Shown here: one piece after another, positions 53,626 through 64,000 of the stretch
Layout: each line of letters starts with the position of its first letter
How positions within the stretch are numbered: position 1 is the first letter of the stretch
The notes under the pieces: generated by a model
The model's input: the letters and a program-made list of their open reading frames with translations, nothing else
What the model was told of the DNA's origin: nothing
The model's database searches: none
Program-made: the position numbers and the translations under genes
From: Pseudeuparius sepicola
Lineage: Eukaryota > Arthropoda > Insecta > Coleoptera > Anthribidae
Assembly: GCA_963920635.1 (NCBI GenBank)
Contig: OY987302.1
Span: 32,649,278-32,713,277 of the forward strand
DNA: 64,000 nt
Direction: 5' to 3'

Positions 53626-54222
53626 AAGCTCTGAAATGCTTCCCCTTTTGGCCGCGGCTATTTTTCAATTGACTCTATATTTTCTGTTTTAACTCCTTGG
53701 TTTGAAATTACATGTCCGAAATATCTAACTTCCTTCTTGAAGAAACAGCATTTCTTCGAGCTTAGTTTTAGGTTAGCTTCTCGTATCTTCTGGAATACCT
53801 CTCGAACATTCTTCAAGTGATCTTCAAATGTTCTTCCCAAAATAATGACATCATCCGGATATACTAGACAGGTTTTCCATGTTTAATCCTCTTAGCATAG
53901 ACTCCATGATCTTCTCAAAGGTTGCTGGCGAATTACAGAGGCCAAATGGCATAACATTAAATTGCCATAAACCTGTACCAGTCGAAAATGCAGTTTTATC
54001 TTTATCTTGAGTGTGCATTTCGACTTGCCAGTACCCACTTTTCAAGTCTAACGTGAAAAATTATTTAGAGCCAGATAGAGTGTCTAAAGTGCCATCTATT
54101 CTGGGTAGACTGTAGCTGTCCTTCTTGGTGATATCATTTAACCGTCGATAGTCTACACAAAACCTCATAGAACCATCCTTCTTCTTTGATTTTCTGTTGT
54201 TCCATTTCTTTTAACATAGCTA
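53626..54222 (-). pseudogene. Gypsy pol fragment C, reverse transcriptase part
   Basis: The minus strand reads from [10 protein letters not shown] through [15 protein letters not shown] and [20 protein letters not shown]. It continues [20 protein letters not shown], then [11 protein letters not shown] (catalytic box YLDD changed to YPDD) and VRYFGHVISNQGVKTENIES. A frameshift precedes the PDD box, and a deletion removes most of the connection to RNase H. This is the upstream half of the fragment at 50531-51121. Confidence 0.8.
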
Positions 54223-54300
54223 CTTGGTTGGCGCGTCGGACTCGCAAATCGACGGCCGCAGGTTCCAACCCCGATAAGGATTTTTTATTTTTCAGAATTT
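54218..54300 (+). repeat. tRNA-like SINE remnant
   Basis: An A-box-like stretch (TTGGTTGGCGCGTCGG) and a B box (GGTTCCAACCC, 54261-54271) are spaced as in tRNA-derived SINEs. A T-run follows. There is no clear acceptor stem. It differs from the SINE remnant at 29598. Confidence 0.45.
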
Positions 54301-54514
54301 TGAATTTAGCGCTATTTCAGGAAAAGGAAACGTCTCATCCCAGGAAAGTATCGAGGATCCGGTAACGCCGCGACGACCGAGAGATCGAAAGGAGCGATAA
54401 GAATGTGACGTCAGAGACCACGTGCTCGAATTCAGCGCTCTCATTGGCCGACAAAAATAGGGGGGGTTGGGGTTTAGAGTTAAAATAGCGTCGAAAGTAG
54501 TGATAAAAATTTGA

Positions 54515-54959
54515 CGTCAGAGACGAAACAGGACAAACCCCTAACGAAGTACCAACACAGATGTCGACAACTTCCAGAGTTCCCACCTTGCCACCTCAAA
54601 CCTTACCAAGATACGTTCCAAACGTTTTCCGTAGTACAGGCCCAAGAAATTTTGCATCAGAAGAACTACATAACATTGAGCAAGAATGTCAAAATATTAA
54701 TTTTCAAAATTATTATGATGAGCAGGCATATCCCTCGAACTATTATTCCGATATAGACAACTCATATTTTTATAACAATTATTACGAAAATTCTGAACAG
54801 ATGCTTTATCCGGAAGCTGCCGAGTACGAAAATCAGTATAATTTCACGGAAAATTATCAAGAAAATCAGGGAAACTCAGAAATTTCTGTTGAACAAGAAA
54901 CTATTGTTCCAAATGACCCAAATTTTCACCAATTATGTCTCGAAGAACCCGAAAAATGA
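54515..54959 (+). pseudogene. Errantivirus-like element B: C-terminal gag fragment
   Basis: The frame reads MSTTSRVPTLPPQTLPRY, then TGPRNFASEELHNIEQEC and an asparagine/tyrosine/glutamate-rich tail (NYYSDIDNSYFYNNYYENSE). The FRSTGPRNF-SEEL-N block is typical for the end of errantivirus gag. The matrix and capsid parts and the 5' LTR are missing, so the element is 5' truncated. The next gene starts in another frame and overlaps by 25 bases. Confidence 0.65.
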
Positions 54960-57010
54960 CGACAATCGAAATAAACAACTATGACAGTGACAGTACCTTA
55001 CCCTATATAAAGACAAATAAACCCAAATTCATACTTTTAATTGATACAGGTGCGTCAAAATCTATTCTATCCCCATATTTCGCAGAAAAATATTTCCCAG
55101 ACAAAATATATCACGAAAATTTTAATATAAAAACTTGTAATGGTGTAAATAGATGCCGTTTCAAAGCAGATATACCTTTAAATGAATTGATTGGTTTAGA
55201 CGATCGGATTACATTCCATTTATTTCATTTTCATGACTTTTTCGACGGGTTAATCGGTTTTGAAGACATGAAACGCTTAAAATTAAAACCAGATTTTGAA
55301 AATAATATTTTTTATAACGACAACACCTGCATTCAAATTCTCTACAAGCATAATAAAGGTTCTCATATTTTTTTCACTTCTTGTAAATCCGCAAGAAACA
55401 TGCCTTGCAAAAATTCCTATTTTAAAGCAGACAGGCGACGTGATAATACATAAAAAAGAGATTTTTCCCAAGTGTTTTATTCCAGAAACTCTGACCACTG
55501 CAAGAAATGGTCACGTCACGTTGAAATACAAAACCACTCTAATGAAACAAAACTCTTGCGCTTAGACAAACCGTTCCCAGAACCTATTTTCGAGGAAATA
55601 AATAATGATTATTTTCTTTTTAATATCGAGGAAATAGTCGATACACCTCACAATAATGACAAAAATCCTAATATTGACGTAAAAGACCTTATTCGAACTA
55701 ACCACCTAAATCCGGAAGAAAGACAAAAGGTCCTACAACTTTGTCGAAATTATTCAGATCTATTTCATAATTCAGAAAAAAACTCTCTTTTACAAACCGT
55801 GTTAAGCACGAGATAACGACAACTAACGAAGACCCCATACACGTCTTATCGCTGTCCTTACGCGTTAAAATCCGAAGTACAAAGACAAATTGGAAAATTA
55901 TTAGACGACGAAATAATACGTCCTTCGTCCAGTCCTTGGTCTTCCCCGATTTGGGTTGTTCCCAAGAAAGAAGATGCGTCAGGCGAGAAAAAGTGGCGTA
56001 TCGTCGTAGACTATAGAAAAATCAACGAAATTACCATTGACGATCGGTATCCCATCCCCAATATCACCGAAATATTAGATAAATTAGGTCGATGCTCTTA
56101 TTTTACCACCTTAGATCTAGCGTCGGGATTCCACCAAATTGAGATGGATCCTAAAAGCATTCCAAAAACTGCTTTCACTGTTGACAACGGACACTACGAG
56201 TACACTAGAATGCCGTTCGGGTTAAAAAAACGCTCCAGCAACTTTTCAGCGGGTTATGGACGATGTCCTTCGCGACTTACAAGGACGAGTTGCCTAGTTT
56301 ACGATGATGACATTATCATATTTTCGACCTCCCTTGATGAACACATTAATAATCTGAAATTAGTCTTTCAAAAATTGCGAGAATATAATTTAAAAATAGA
56401 GAAAGTAGAGTTCCTGGGGCACATCGTGACTCCACAAGGGGTAAAACCTAACCCAAAAAAGGTCGAGGCAATTCAGAAATTTCCTATACCCAAAACTGTC
56501 AAAGAAATCAAATCTTTTCTCGGACTTGTAGGATACTACCGAAAGTTCATTAAGGATTTTGCAAAAATAACCAAACCATTGACTAAGTGTCTGAAAAAAG
56601 GCGAAAAAATAATCCATAATGATGCATTCCTTCAATCTTTTAATCTTTGCAAAAAAATTCTTACCAATGACCCAATTCTACAATATCCTGACCTATCCAA
56701 GCCATTTAACTTAACTATAGACGCGTCAAATTACGCCGTGGGCGCCGTCCTTTCACAAGGCCCCGTAGGCAACGACCTACCCGTAGCATATGCTTCGCGG
56801 ACATTGAATCCGGCAGAACTTAATTATTCCACTATTGAGAAAGAGTTGCTCGCGATCATCTGGGCAACAACCTATTTTCGGCCATATCTTTTCGGAAATA
56901 GATTCAAAATTGTTACAGATCACAAACCTCTCATATATTTATTTTCACTTAAAGACCCCGTATCACGCCTTACACGATGGAGACTTAAACTTTTGAGAAT
57001 ACCAATTTGA
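54935..57010 (+). pseudogene. Errantivirus-like element B: Pol protease, reverse transcriptase and RNase H
   Basis: The protease has FILLIDTGASKSILSPYF (DTGA intact) and DGLIGFEDMK. Reverse transcriptase shows [37 protein letters not shown], a catalytic [11 protein letters not shown] and [16 protein letters not shown]. RNase H has [14 protein letters not shown] and IVTDHKPL. Frame changes occur near 55370, 55530, 55815, 56220-56300 and after 57000. A short in-frame deletion removes the residues before EFLGHIV. Errantiviruses are Ty3/Gypsy elements with env and are close to insect retroviruses. This copy cannot make Pol. Confidence 0.85.
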
Positions 57011-57039
57011 CATAGTTTACAAAAAGGGCAGAGCAAATA

Positions 57040-58634
57040 ATTTGCAAAATTGGCAGAAAACGAATCAATAATAGTACATTCTGGAGATTCTGATGGTTAT
57101 CTATATTTTTTTACAAAATAAAGATAACCTAGAACTACCTGAAATTCGTAGTGAAGACTTAAGTGAAATTTTAGGACAAATTTCTGATGAATCGGAAGCA
57201 AAACCAAAACCAAAAATTAATATAATCTCCGACATATTAATTAGACCGGCTAACCAACAACCCGCTCAAAATAACACCCACTCACAGTTTCTACAAACTG
57301 AAAACGCCACCAAAAATACCCAAAATGACTCAGACACAAATGAAACTGTCCACACGGCAGCAGAACACCCTGTCTTTACAATGCCAATAACCGAAAAGTG
57401 CGTTAATTCGTTTAAAAATCAAATTATTGTTTCTTCTAATGACAAAATGATACGTAAATACGTAATCAGGTCACGACCTTTTAACGAAAATTCACGAATA
57501 ACAGTGTCACTACCTTTAAGAAATTTGGAACCAGAAGTTATTAGTTTTATTAAAGAATATGTAGAACACAAAAAGACTTATTGCCTATATTTTAAGACAC
57601 CTGAAATAATTCCTGACTTTTCTAATATTGTTCGCAAAACTTTTCAAAACTCTTCTTTCAAATTTATTCAAAATCCAACATATTTAGACGACGTTATTGC
57701 TTACGAAGAACAACAAGAAAAATTAAAATACCATCACGGTGGCAAAGTATGCCATAGAGGCATTAACGAAACCGGAATGTCTCTCAAAAAACGCTATTTT
57801 TCGCCTGAACTTAAGATCGATGTAGAAAAATATATAAACAACTGCGATATCTGCCAGTTATCTAAATACGATAGGAATCCCCCGGTAGTGAAATTTAATA
57901 TAACACCCACGAGCTACAAGCCATTCGAAGTTATACATTTGGACACGTTTCAGATGGAAAATCAAAAAATTTTGACCGCAATAGACTCGTTCTCGCGATA
58001 TGCGCAAGCATATAAAATTACAGGAGCGTGAGCAATAAATACTATTGACTGCCTTTTACAATTTGCAACTCACCACGGGTTACCACGGACAATCGTGTGC
58101 GACAACGGCACCGAATTCAATAATACCACCCTAAAAGACTTTATAAAATTACACAAAATTAACATCCATTTCACAACACCGAATAATTCCAATAGTAACA
58201 GTCTAGTTGAGCGTCTACATTCCACCCTCATAGAGCATATAAGATGCCTAAGATTGTCAGACAAAGAAAGTCGCATAGATAAGCTTATGCTTTATGCCAT
58301 TTTATCGTACAATAACACTATTCATTCTGTTACTAAGCAAACCCCTTTTGACGTTGTAAGCGGCCACACAGACAGTGTAAATGCATTCGATACAACTGCC
58401 GAAGTGTTGATTAATGAATATATAAATGAACACAAAAACAAGACATCCTTACTTTATGACAAAATTCATCAAATTAGTCAAAGTATGAAAGAAAAGGTCA
58501 TCCAAAAGCGCAACGAAAAACGCGAAGATCCGATATCCTATAGAGAAAATGCCACCGCCTTTGAAAAGAACCCCCTTCGATCAAAAATCAAACCTCGTTT
58601 CAAAAAAGTAACAAGACATAGGTATAAAAGCTAA
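57040..58634 (+). pseudogene. Errantivirus-like element B: integrase
   Basis: After a variable linker the zinc-binding domain reads HHGGKVCHRGINET…NNCDICQLSK. The catalytic core has HLDTFQ and AIDSFSRYAQAYK (first D region), VCDNGTEFNN (second D) and SLVERLHSTLIEH (E). One TGA at about 58029 interrupts the core; otherwise it is continuous to the C-terminal basic tail (KIKPRFKKVTRHR). The gene leads directly toward env, as expected for this group. Confidence 0.85.
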
Positions 58635-58708
58635 ACTACCTAACAAAATAGTACATAAGAAAAACCTCAAACGTCCAAGGAAATTCACAAATCAATCTCT
58701 CTTACAGG

Positions 58709-60412
58709 ATGACAAATCGAAAGACGATGACGAACCTCCCGACATTCCTGATAATCCTAACCCTGACATCCCAAGCACTAGTGCTGGAAGTAAAAATTAA
58801 CGACCTTAAAGATACCCCTGGCATTTTACCCTTTAAATTAGGAAATGCTCAGATAATAACTAAAAAACATACTTTTATCCATTATGTGCAAACTAAACCG
58901 CTAAAGAACGAAGTGAAAAATTTAATTTCTATAAATAATAATCTCAATCAATCTATTTTTAATTCTCTTTTCACATCTAGCTTAAGAAATAATTACGAAA
59001 ATTTAAAACCCATAATTTTAGAAGTAGAGGATAAGATAAAGGGTATAAGCTTTAATAAACGTAGTAAACGCGGCCTTTTTAATATCATTGGTACCATAAA
59101 CAAGTGGTTTACAGGGTCTCTCGATGCGAATGATGGAGTAAAATACGATAATGCTATACGCACTCTCGAAAAGAACCAACAGAAAATTTTATCGCAAACT
59201 AATAATCAAATTTCACTATTTAAAAAGTTGATTGACCATTACAGCAATTCGATAGAAACGATAATTAATAACCAACAAAAGATTTCAGACTATATGGAAC
59301 GCTTCTATGAACGAGTTCAACACGAAACAGATATTTTCTATAAGTATACCGTATACCTCAGTATACTAAGTCAAATTTTCATCAATGCAAATGTCATTAT
59401 TACTTTTATCGATAATTTAGAAAATGCTATAACATTTTCCCATTTGCACACAATTCACCCGGACATTCTAAGTATTGACGATTTAAAAGAAATACTAAGG
59501 GAGGTAAATACACACTATTCTTCTGACGAAATTGTTGACTTAAGTCTATACGACTGGTACTCGGTTATAAAAACAAGCTGTTTTATCTCAAATAATCAAA
59601 TAATATTCTCCTTAGATGTTCCTTTGGTCCACCCAAATAAATTCGAATATTATCACTTATATCCTATCCCCTCATCGGACAAATCCATAATTTTACTCCT
59701 AAAACCCTACTTGGCTCTGAGCAACACCAACTACCAATACATGGATAGCCCCTGCGAAGGAGTCAACGGAACTCACATTTGCCTTCAAGAACGCCTGATT
59801 TCCAACCCCAAAGAAGATTGCGTTACTGCTCTGATCACTGGAGAAGAATCAAGCTGCAATATGGTCAAGATACAAATTCACAACCAAATAGTAGAGAAAG
59901 TTAACGACGAGTTCATAAACGTGATCCCAAAGGACAACATGAAAATAAAATCAACCTGCAAGGATACTGAGTACAACGTATTGCAAACTCCACACCTTAT
60001 CTGTTTACCAACAAATTGTAAAATTGAAATCAATGGAATTATATATAGCAACGAAAAATCCAACAGCAAAACGCACTCCTTGATACTACCCGCAATTAAA
60101 ACTAGTATGACAAAGGAAAGCCAAAGTTTTGGAAAACTACATATAAAAAATATATCTCTCGACGAACTGCATACTCTCCGAAAACACATCGATTCAATCA
60201 GCCCAGTTGTCATGGAACAATTTCAAGAAACAAACAATAATTGGATTTTATGGATAATTATAACAACCATAATAATAATATTGATTGGGTATGGAATCTA
60301 CAAATGCCGAAAGCTTTGGATATGTTCGACGAACTCAGAGAAAAAGAAGAAAGAAGAACAAGAAGAAAAGGTGCCTACTTCAGTCCTTTTCATCCCTGAA
60401 GTAGCCTCTTGA
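58709..60412 (+). CDS. env: Errantivirus-like element B: Env glycoprotein, uninterrupted
   Basis: 567 codons are open. A hydrophobic signal peptide (LPTFLIILTLTSQALVLEV) leads into an N-terminal subunit. A basic furin-like site (RSKR, about residue 121) is followed by a glycine-bearing fusion-peptide-like stretch. Heptad-rich helices (NQQKILSQTNNQISLFKKL) follow, then a cysteine-rich ectodomain, a C-terminal membrane anchor (WILWIIITTIIIILIGYGI) and a lysine/glutamate-rich tail. This is the F-type fusion envelope of insect errantiviruses, related to baculovirus F proteins. It is normally made from a spliced RNA. Its intactness contrasts with the broken gag-pol upstream. The start at 58709 is the first ATG before the signal peptide; a second ATG is seven codons in. 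Confidence 0.85.
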   Translation: MTNRKTMTNLPTFLIILTLTSQALVLEVKINDLKDTPGILPFKLGNAQIITKKHTFIHYVQTKPLKNEVKNLISINNNLNQSIFNSLFTSSLRNNYENLKPIILEVEDKIKGISFNKRSKRGLFNIIGTINKWFTGSLDANDGVKYDNAIRTLEKNQQKILSQTNNQISLFKKLIDHYSNSIETIINNQQKISDYMERFYERVQHETDIFYKYTVYLSILSQIFINANVIITFIDNLENAITFSHLHTIHPDILSIDDLKEILREVNTHYSSDEIVDLSLYDWYSVIKTSCFISNNQIIFSLDVPLVHPNKFEYYHLYPIPSSDKSIILLLKPYLALSNTNYQYMDSPCEGVNGTHICLQERLISNPKEDCVTALITGEESSCNMVKIQIHNQIVEKVNDEFINVIPKDNMKIKSTCKDTEYNVLQTPHLICLPTNCKIEINGIIYSNEKSNSKTHSLILPAIKTSMTKESQSFGKLHIKNISLDELHTLRKHIDSISPVVMEQFQETNNNWILWIIITTIIIILIGYGIYKCRKLWICSTNSEKKKKEEQEEKVPTSVLFIPEVAS

Positions 60413-60421
60413 GGATGGAGG

Positions 60422-60612
60422 AGTTACGTACATAGAAGTTCCTGATACATCAAAAGAAGAAGTGCAAGAACAGCTGCCACATCAGCAAAAACGATTTTAT
60501 AAAAAGTTTGTATAAGATTCGCGAGATTCAGATTAAAGCCGTACCCCTTGTAACGCGTTTACCCAAATAAACGATTTTTAAAAAGCCTACTGCTGCGTTG
60601 ATACATGTAATT
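60422..60612 (+). repeat. Probable 3' LTR of errantivirus-like element B
   Basis: A polypurine tract (GAGGATGGAGGAG) directly after env is followed by AGTTACGTACATAG. The stretch ends around TACATGTAATT, giving AGTTAC…GTAATT ends like those of gypsy-type LTRs. AATAAA at about 60576 could be the polyadenylation signal. It is short for this group and possibly truncated. No matching 5' LTR is present. Confidence 0.45.
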
Positions 60613-60958
60613 ATAGCAATAATATTTTGATAATAGGAAGAAACGAGTGAGAGGAGTGTGATTCTTTTTAAATTACAGATACGCTATACAGAGGCGTACA
60701 TTATAATCCCTCATTACAGCAAAGGGATAAATACATAATATGTGTTTATTATCACTCCAATTATATGGAAATATAGGTCGGAACGCAGCATACATGATTG
60801 ATTTTTTTCATTACGCACCACTTCTCAAATAAAGATATAAGATATAATATTACAATAGGGCTTGAGTTTAATAGTAATTGCTAAAATATTATGTGTGTGT
60901 ATTCGCATAGATTATATGTAAATTACGCGGTTGAGAACAGTTGGCGGCTTTTCAGTAA
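60613..60958. other. Noncoding sequence without recognised features
   Basis: AT-rich sequence. I see no ORF, repeat or RNA gene in it. Confidence 0.4.
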
Positions 60959-60960
60959 AG

Positions 60961-61795
60961 TTAGGGGAGAGGGTGGATGATTCCGCCATGGGGTAGATTC
61001 GGCCAGTCGCAGTTTTAGCGAAGTTTTTCAAATTTGCCGCCAATAAATATCCAATAAAGATGTCAAACAGTATCTTGCTTTATTGTGAATACACAAGAGC
61101 TGCATTCGCGCGGGTATTTTATAGTCAGAAAATCTGTAAGAAAATTGAAGTTATAAGGTGAGTAATTTCATTAATTTTAAACCTCTATTTTTCTGCACGC
61201 TGTAAAATATCAAGGTTGCTTTTTTTGTGAGTAAAACAGTTAATATTTGTATTAATGATGTCTGCTACAGACATAACCTAAAATGCATGTGGTTCTGTTG
61301 TATTGGCGCATTGACCGAAATATGTGCCGTGGGGTACATTCGGCCAAAAAACGCGGGGTAGATTCGGCTAGTGGCCGAACACCCTGTATGAGATAGACAT
61401 ACCAAATCATTTGTAATAGTACCTTGGGCAAGACCTTTTCGATTTGTGAAAAAACATTCACAAAATAAGGCCCGTGTTTTATACAGGGCACTCCTAAATG
61501 TGCCATTTTTTTTGAAATTTGGCCCTATTTTTGAACACCCTGTAAGTGCTAGAATATTGAAACTGCGGAAATAGGGATCTGAGCTAAGCTGAATTCGATG
61601 GCACTAATTATTTTTTGAAACAAAAAATGCCTAACACGATTTCGTGATTGCAGTAGGGCATCGAATGATCGTATACAAAAAACTGTTATTAATTTGTTAA
61701 TGTTATTTAATGTTATTTAATGTTATTTAATGTTATTTACTGTTATTTAATAAATTTTTAAGAAGTGTCCGAATCATCCACCCTCTCCCCTACTC
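60961..61795. mobile_element. Nonautonomous TIR element with TA target sites (pogo-like)
   Basis: The ends are GGGGAGAGGGTGGATGATTC and its inverted copy, about 20 bases, flanked by TA on each side. Inside, GGGGTAGATTCGGCC occurs near 60991 and in variants near 61330 and 61356, a subterminal-repeat pattern. A 10-base unit (GTTATTTAAT) is repeated five times at 61695-61750. There is no transposase. Such TIRs with TA duplications fit pogo/Tc1-like MITEs. Confidence 0.65.
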
Positions 61796-61799
61796 TGTT

Positions 61800-63291
61800 A
61801 AGTATTTTTAATTCCACTAGTATGTGTAGGTACTAGTATACCTAAACATAATATCGAAGCACTGCAATGTATCTGCTTTTAATTTATTTTCCATTCAAAA
61901 ATTATTATTTTGACACTCCCGGGTAAAATACAGACTGCTAACGTTTGCTAAATTAAAATACTGATACTTACCTCATTGGGTACCGAAACACAGCAATTTA
62001 TTATTTGGGCCCCATACCGGTATCTGTGATACGCCTCTGTGCACCCGCCACTCTCGCTGACCTCGCGGCCGAGTATGCCCGCTCATGGTACCACTTGTCT
62101 TCAACGAAAGCAGAAATTACCCTTATAATCGATTTATTATTGGGTAGTTTTATTTTGGAACGTAGGTAGTTTTGGGGCCTGTAGTTAGATGGCACCCTTA
62201 GTATAGTTCCACAAGGATGGAACTAAATATCGATCTACGGAAATATGTGGACGGCAAACAAAGGCTTTGTGTTAAAGCATAATGGCAGAGGATGGATGAC
62301 GACTCGTTGCTTCATGATTATTTGTTTCAATTTATATATATTTTTTGTATAATTAAACACATGCGTAGCATGTGTACAGAAACACATGCATATCGTGTGT
62401 TTCTTTAAAGAAGACTGTGTTTTCGTAGGTGCCTGAGCGTGCCGTGATTGTGTTTTTTGAGGAAGGCCAACCCAACGCCACAATTATGTAAATGATGCGC
62501 TAGACCTTTTCTAGGAGGTGAAGCAGAAAACGGTGATATTATTCAAATTAGGGGTGGCATAAAATAATAAACAACAATAATACTTACTGAAATTTAAATC
62601 AAGCACGCTTTGATGGGGGGGTTGCCCTGGCTAACTCACACGGCGAGTGGTGTGGGTTACAAAGGAATTATTCATAATCATAAGAAAGCGCCACATGTTT
62701 TACGTAAACCCCCAGAACAGAGAAAGCAATGCCTTAGTTGCTATTAAAAAAAAACGGGAAATTAACAATGCCAATAAGTACTATATTTGATCAAAAATAA
62801 AGACAGGAAAAATCACAGTTAATTTCAGGAAATCACAGTTAGTTCTAGGTCGGCGAATAGCCTCATCCCTGCTTGAGTGTATCACATTAGATAGTAAGGA
62901 TGATAATTTATTATTAAATTAAATATTTAAAGCTTAATCGATTATGAGAAAAAGGACAACTTATTGATTTTGGCACCTGGTATAACGTTATATTCGGTTT
63001 ACACGTGATAGGCACAGGTATTGAGGACGTTTGAAAGTACTATTAAGTATTGTGTTGGACTTTGATAAAGCAATTTGCAAATAAATCGGAATGGACTTAC
63101 CGGTTTGGTGATGGAGCACAAGATGGCCGCCAATGACGTCAAGTTATGACGTACTCGTACAGGTGGCGAGGTACACGGCCTGTGACGAGTACGGGGCGGG
63201 TGGTGACGTATTTCCAGGAGTCTATTTCCCTTGGTGAGATTTATCGTTGCCAAATATGGAAGTGCGATCGAGCGAGCGATCGAGCGTGCCC
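61800..63291. other. Noncoding sequence with minor hairpins
   Basis: I find no supportable gene. A small hairpin with ACACATGC and GCATGTGT repeats lies at 62357-62405. GCACAAGATGGCCGCCAATG at 63116, followed by TGACGTCA-like bases, resembles the site at 50454 on the other strand. The rest is unassigned. Confidence 0.4.
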
Positions 63292-63400
63292 GTGAGCCAG
63301 TGAGCCAGTGAGCCAGTGAGCCAGTGAGCTAGTGAGCCAGCAAGCTAGTGAGCCAGGGAGCTAGTGAGCCAGTGAGCTAGTGAGCCAGTGAGCTAGTGAG
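63292..63400 (+). repeat. 8-bp minisatellite (GTGAGCCA/GTGAGCTA)
   Basis: About 13-14 tandem copies of GTGAGCCA with interspersed GTGAGCTA variants, preceded by a GATCGAGCGAGCGATCGAGC palindromic run. This is a simple expandable repeat; no function is implied. Confidence 0.9.
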
Positions 63401-64000
63401 GCCTAAAAGCCAAAACATAAAATGTACTAAGCGAAAACATGATTATTATGGAGGAACTTCTAACTGACTTTCTTGAAAAATCGGCAAAATCGCCTTACGT
63501 TTGATTGTTGGATCTTTACACCACAAACGTTAAATTTAGAATGCACCGTCGTTCCGTTTTTCTTTCAAAAAAAGGAAGGGGGCCATTCCAACCAATCAGA
63601 GGTCTAATAAATTGAACGGCTTAGTAAATTTTATGCTTGAAGCGTACCACGGTTGGCACTTTAAGTTTTGACAGAACCACGTCAAACGAATGTCAGCCAA
63701 ACGCCAGCGCTCAAATTTCCTAACCAAAGCGAGGCGACATAAACAATTTAGTAGTATCTAATCATCACAAGTGGCCTTATAAAAGTGCGGGATGAAATGA
63801 TTTATAAGGTAAAGTAACAAATATGATAATATTTAAGTAGAAGTGTTGACTGCTATTTTATTTCTCAGACGACCGTAATATAAGCCACGCGAGGTTCAAA
63901 ATTACATAACGCTACTAGCACAGTCGTAAGCTCGACCTAACAACTAAATTTCCTGCACTATCGACAAGGCATGGTCAGCGGTTGCGTAATAAGGAGAATG
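63401..64000. other. Noncoding sequence without recognised features
   Basis: I see no convincing ORF, repeat or RNA gene in these last 600 bases. The sequence is somewhat GC-richer in places and could be flanking unique DNA. Confidence 0.35.

Noticed and set aside
54335..54586. Minus-strand 83-codon frame near the start of element B
   Set aside because: It spans the SINE-to-gag boundary and has no coding pattern; gag on the plus strand explains its right part.
63292..63400. Possible CRISPR-like array
   Set aside because: The units are 8-bp tandem repeats without spacers in a eukaryotic setting; it is a minisatellite.

Overview
This window looks like a transposon-dense piece of an arthropod genome, most likely an insect. 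It is AT-rich, its genes have short phase-0 introns with GTAAGT donors, and it carries nested retrotransposons, DNA transposons, foldback repeats and a Polinton (Maverick/adintovirus-type) virus-like element. I see no cellular housekeeping gene, RNA gene cluster, CRISPR array or bacterial sequence. Almost everything is mobile DNA in various states of decay. Family assignments were made by reading motifs and rest on no database search.

Layout. 1-4140: repeats, a LINE fragment (minus strand) and a 713-bp foldback element. 4145-5315: a Copia pol fragment. 5330-27450: a broken Polinton. Its left part holds a capsid-side cassette on the plus strand: a pVI/pX-like basic protein, an adenain-like protease, a penton-like minor capsid protein, a double-jelly-roll major capsid protein, a secreted/membrane ORF and an integrase tail with a chromodomain. 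It also carries a minus-strand CHHC zinc-finger ORF. The Polinton DNA polymerase B gene is interrupted between polymerase motifs B and C by an ISL2EU DNA transposon, which encodes a SWIM/YqaJ nuclease and a THAP-DDE transposase. Most of polB plus ISL2EU then forms a huge inverted repeat: arms of about 7.6 kb at 11574-19228 and 19437-27070, around a 208-bp spacer. An exonuclease-like Polinton gene is split between the spacer and the outer right flank.

27752-34242: a four-exon gene of unknown function, read divergently from the exonuclease-like gene. From its second exon onward it lies in a 3.04-kb direct tandem duplication (27893-30931 and 30932-33969). The duplication also contains a tRNA-like SINE and a piggyBac element; the second piggyBac copy is complete with TTAA duplications. 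34588-37438: a small ORF and the env remnant plus 3' LTR of one errantivirus-like element. A Ty3/Gypsy element (37439-49195, 1.94-kb LTRs, AAGT target duplication) has inserted into that LTR. Its gag-pol is nearly open and has a textbook -1 frameshift signal. 49200-54330: LTR remainder, a small hairpin, a repeat-rich ORF, and a second Gypsy pol fragment split by a 2.5-kb noncoding TIR element. 54515-60612: a second errantivirus-like element with broken gag-pol and an uninterrupted 567-codon env. 60960-64000: a pogo-like nonautonomous element, an 8-bp minisatellite and otherwise unassigned sequence.

How the parts relate: the order of insertion can be read directly. ISL2EU entered Polinton polB, then the combined locus was duplicated as a palindrome. 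PiggyBac inserted downstream of the unknown gene, then the 3-kb tandem duplication copied it. Gypsy inserted into an older errantivirus LTR. The Polinton genes share a TATA-plus-initiator promoter design, so they look individually transcribed rather than arranged in an operon.
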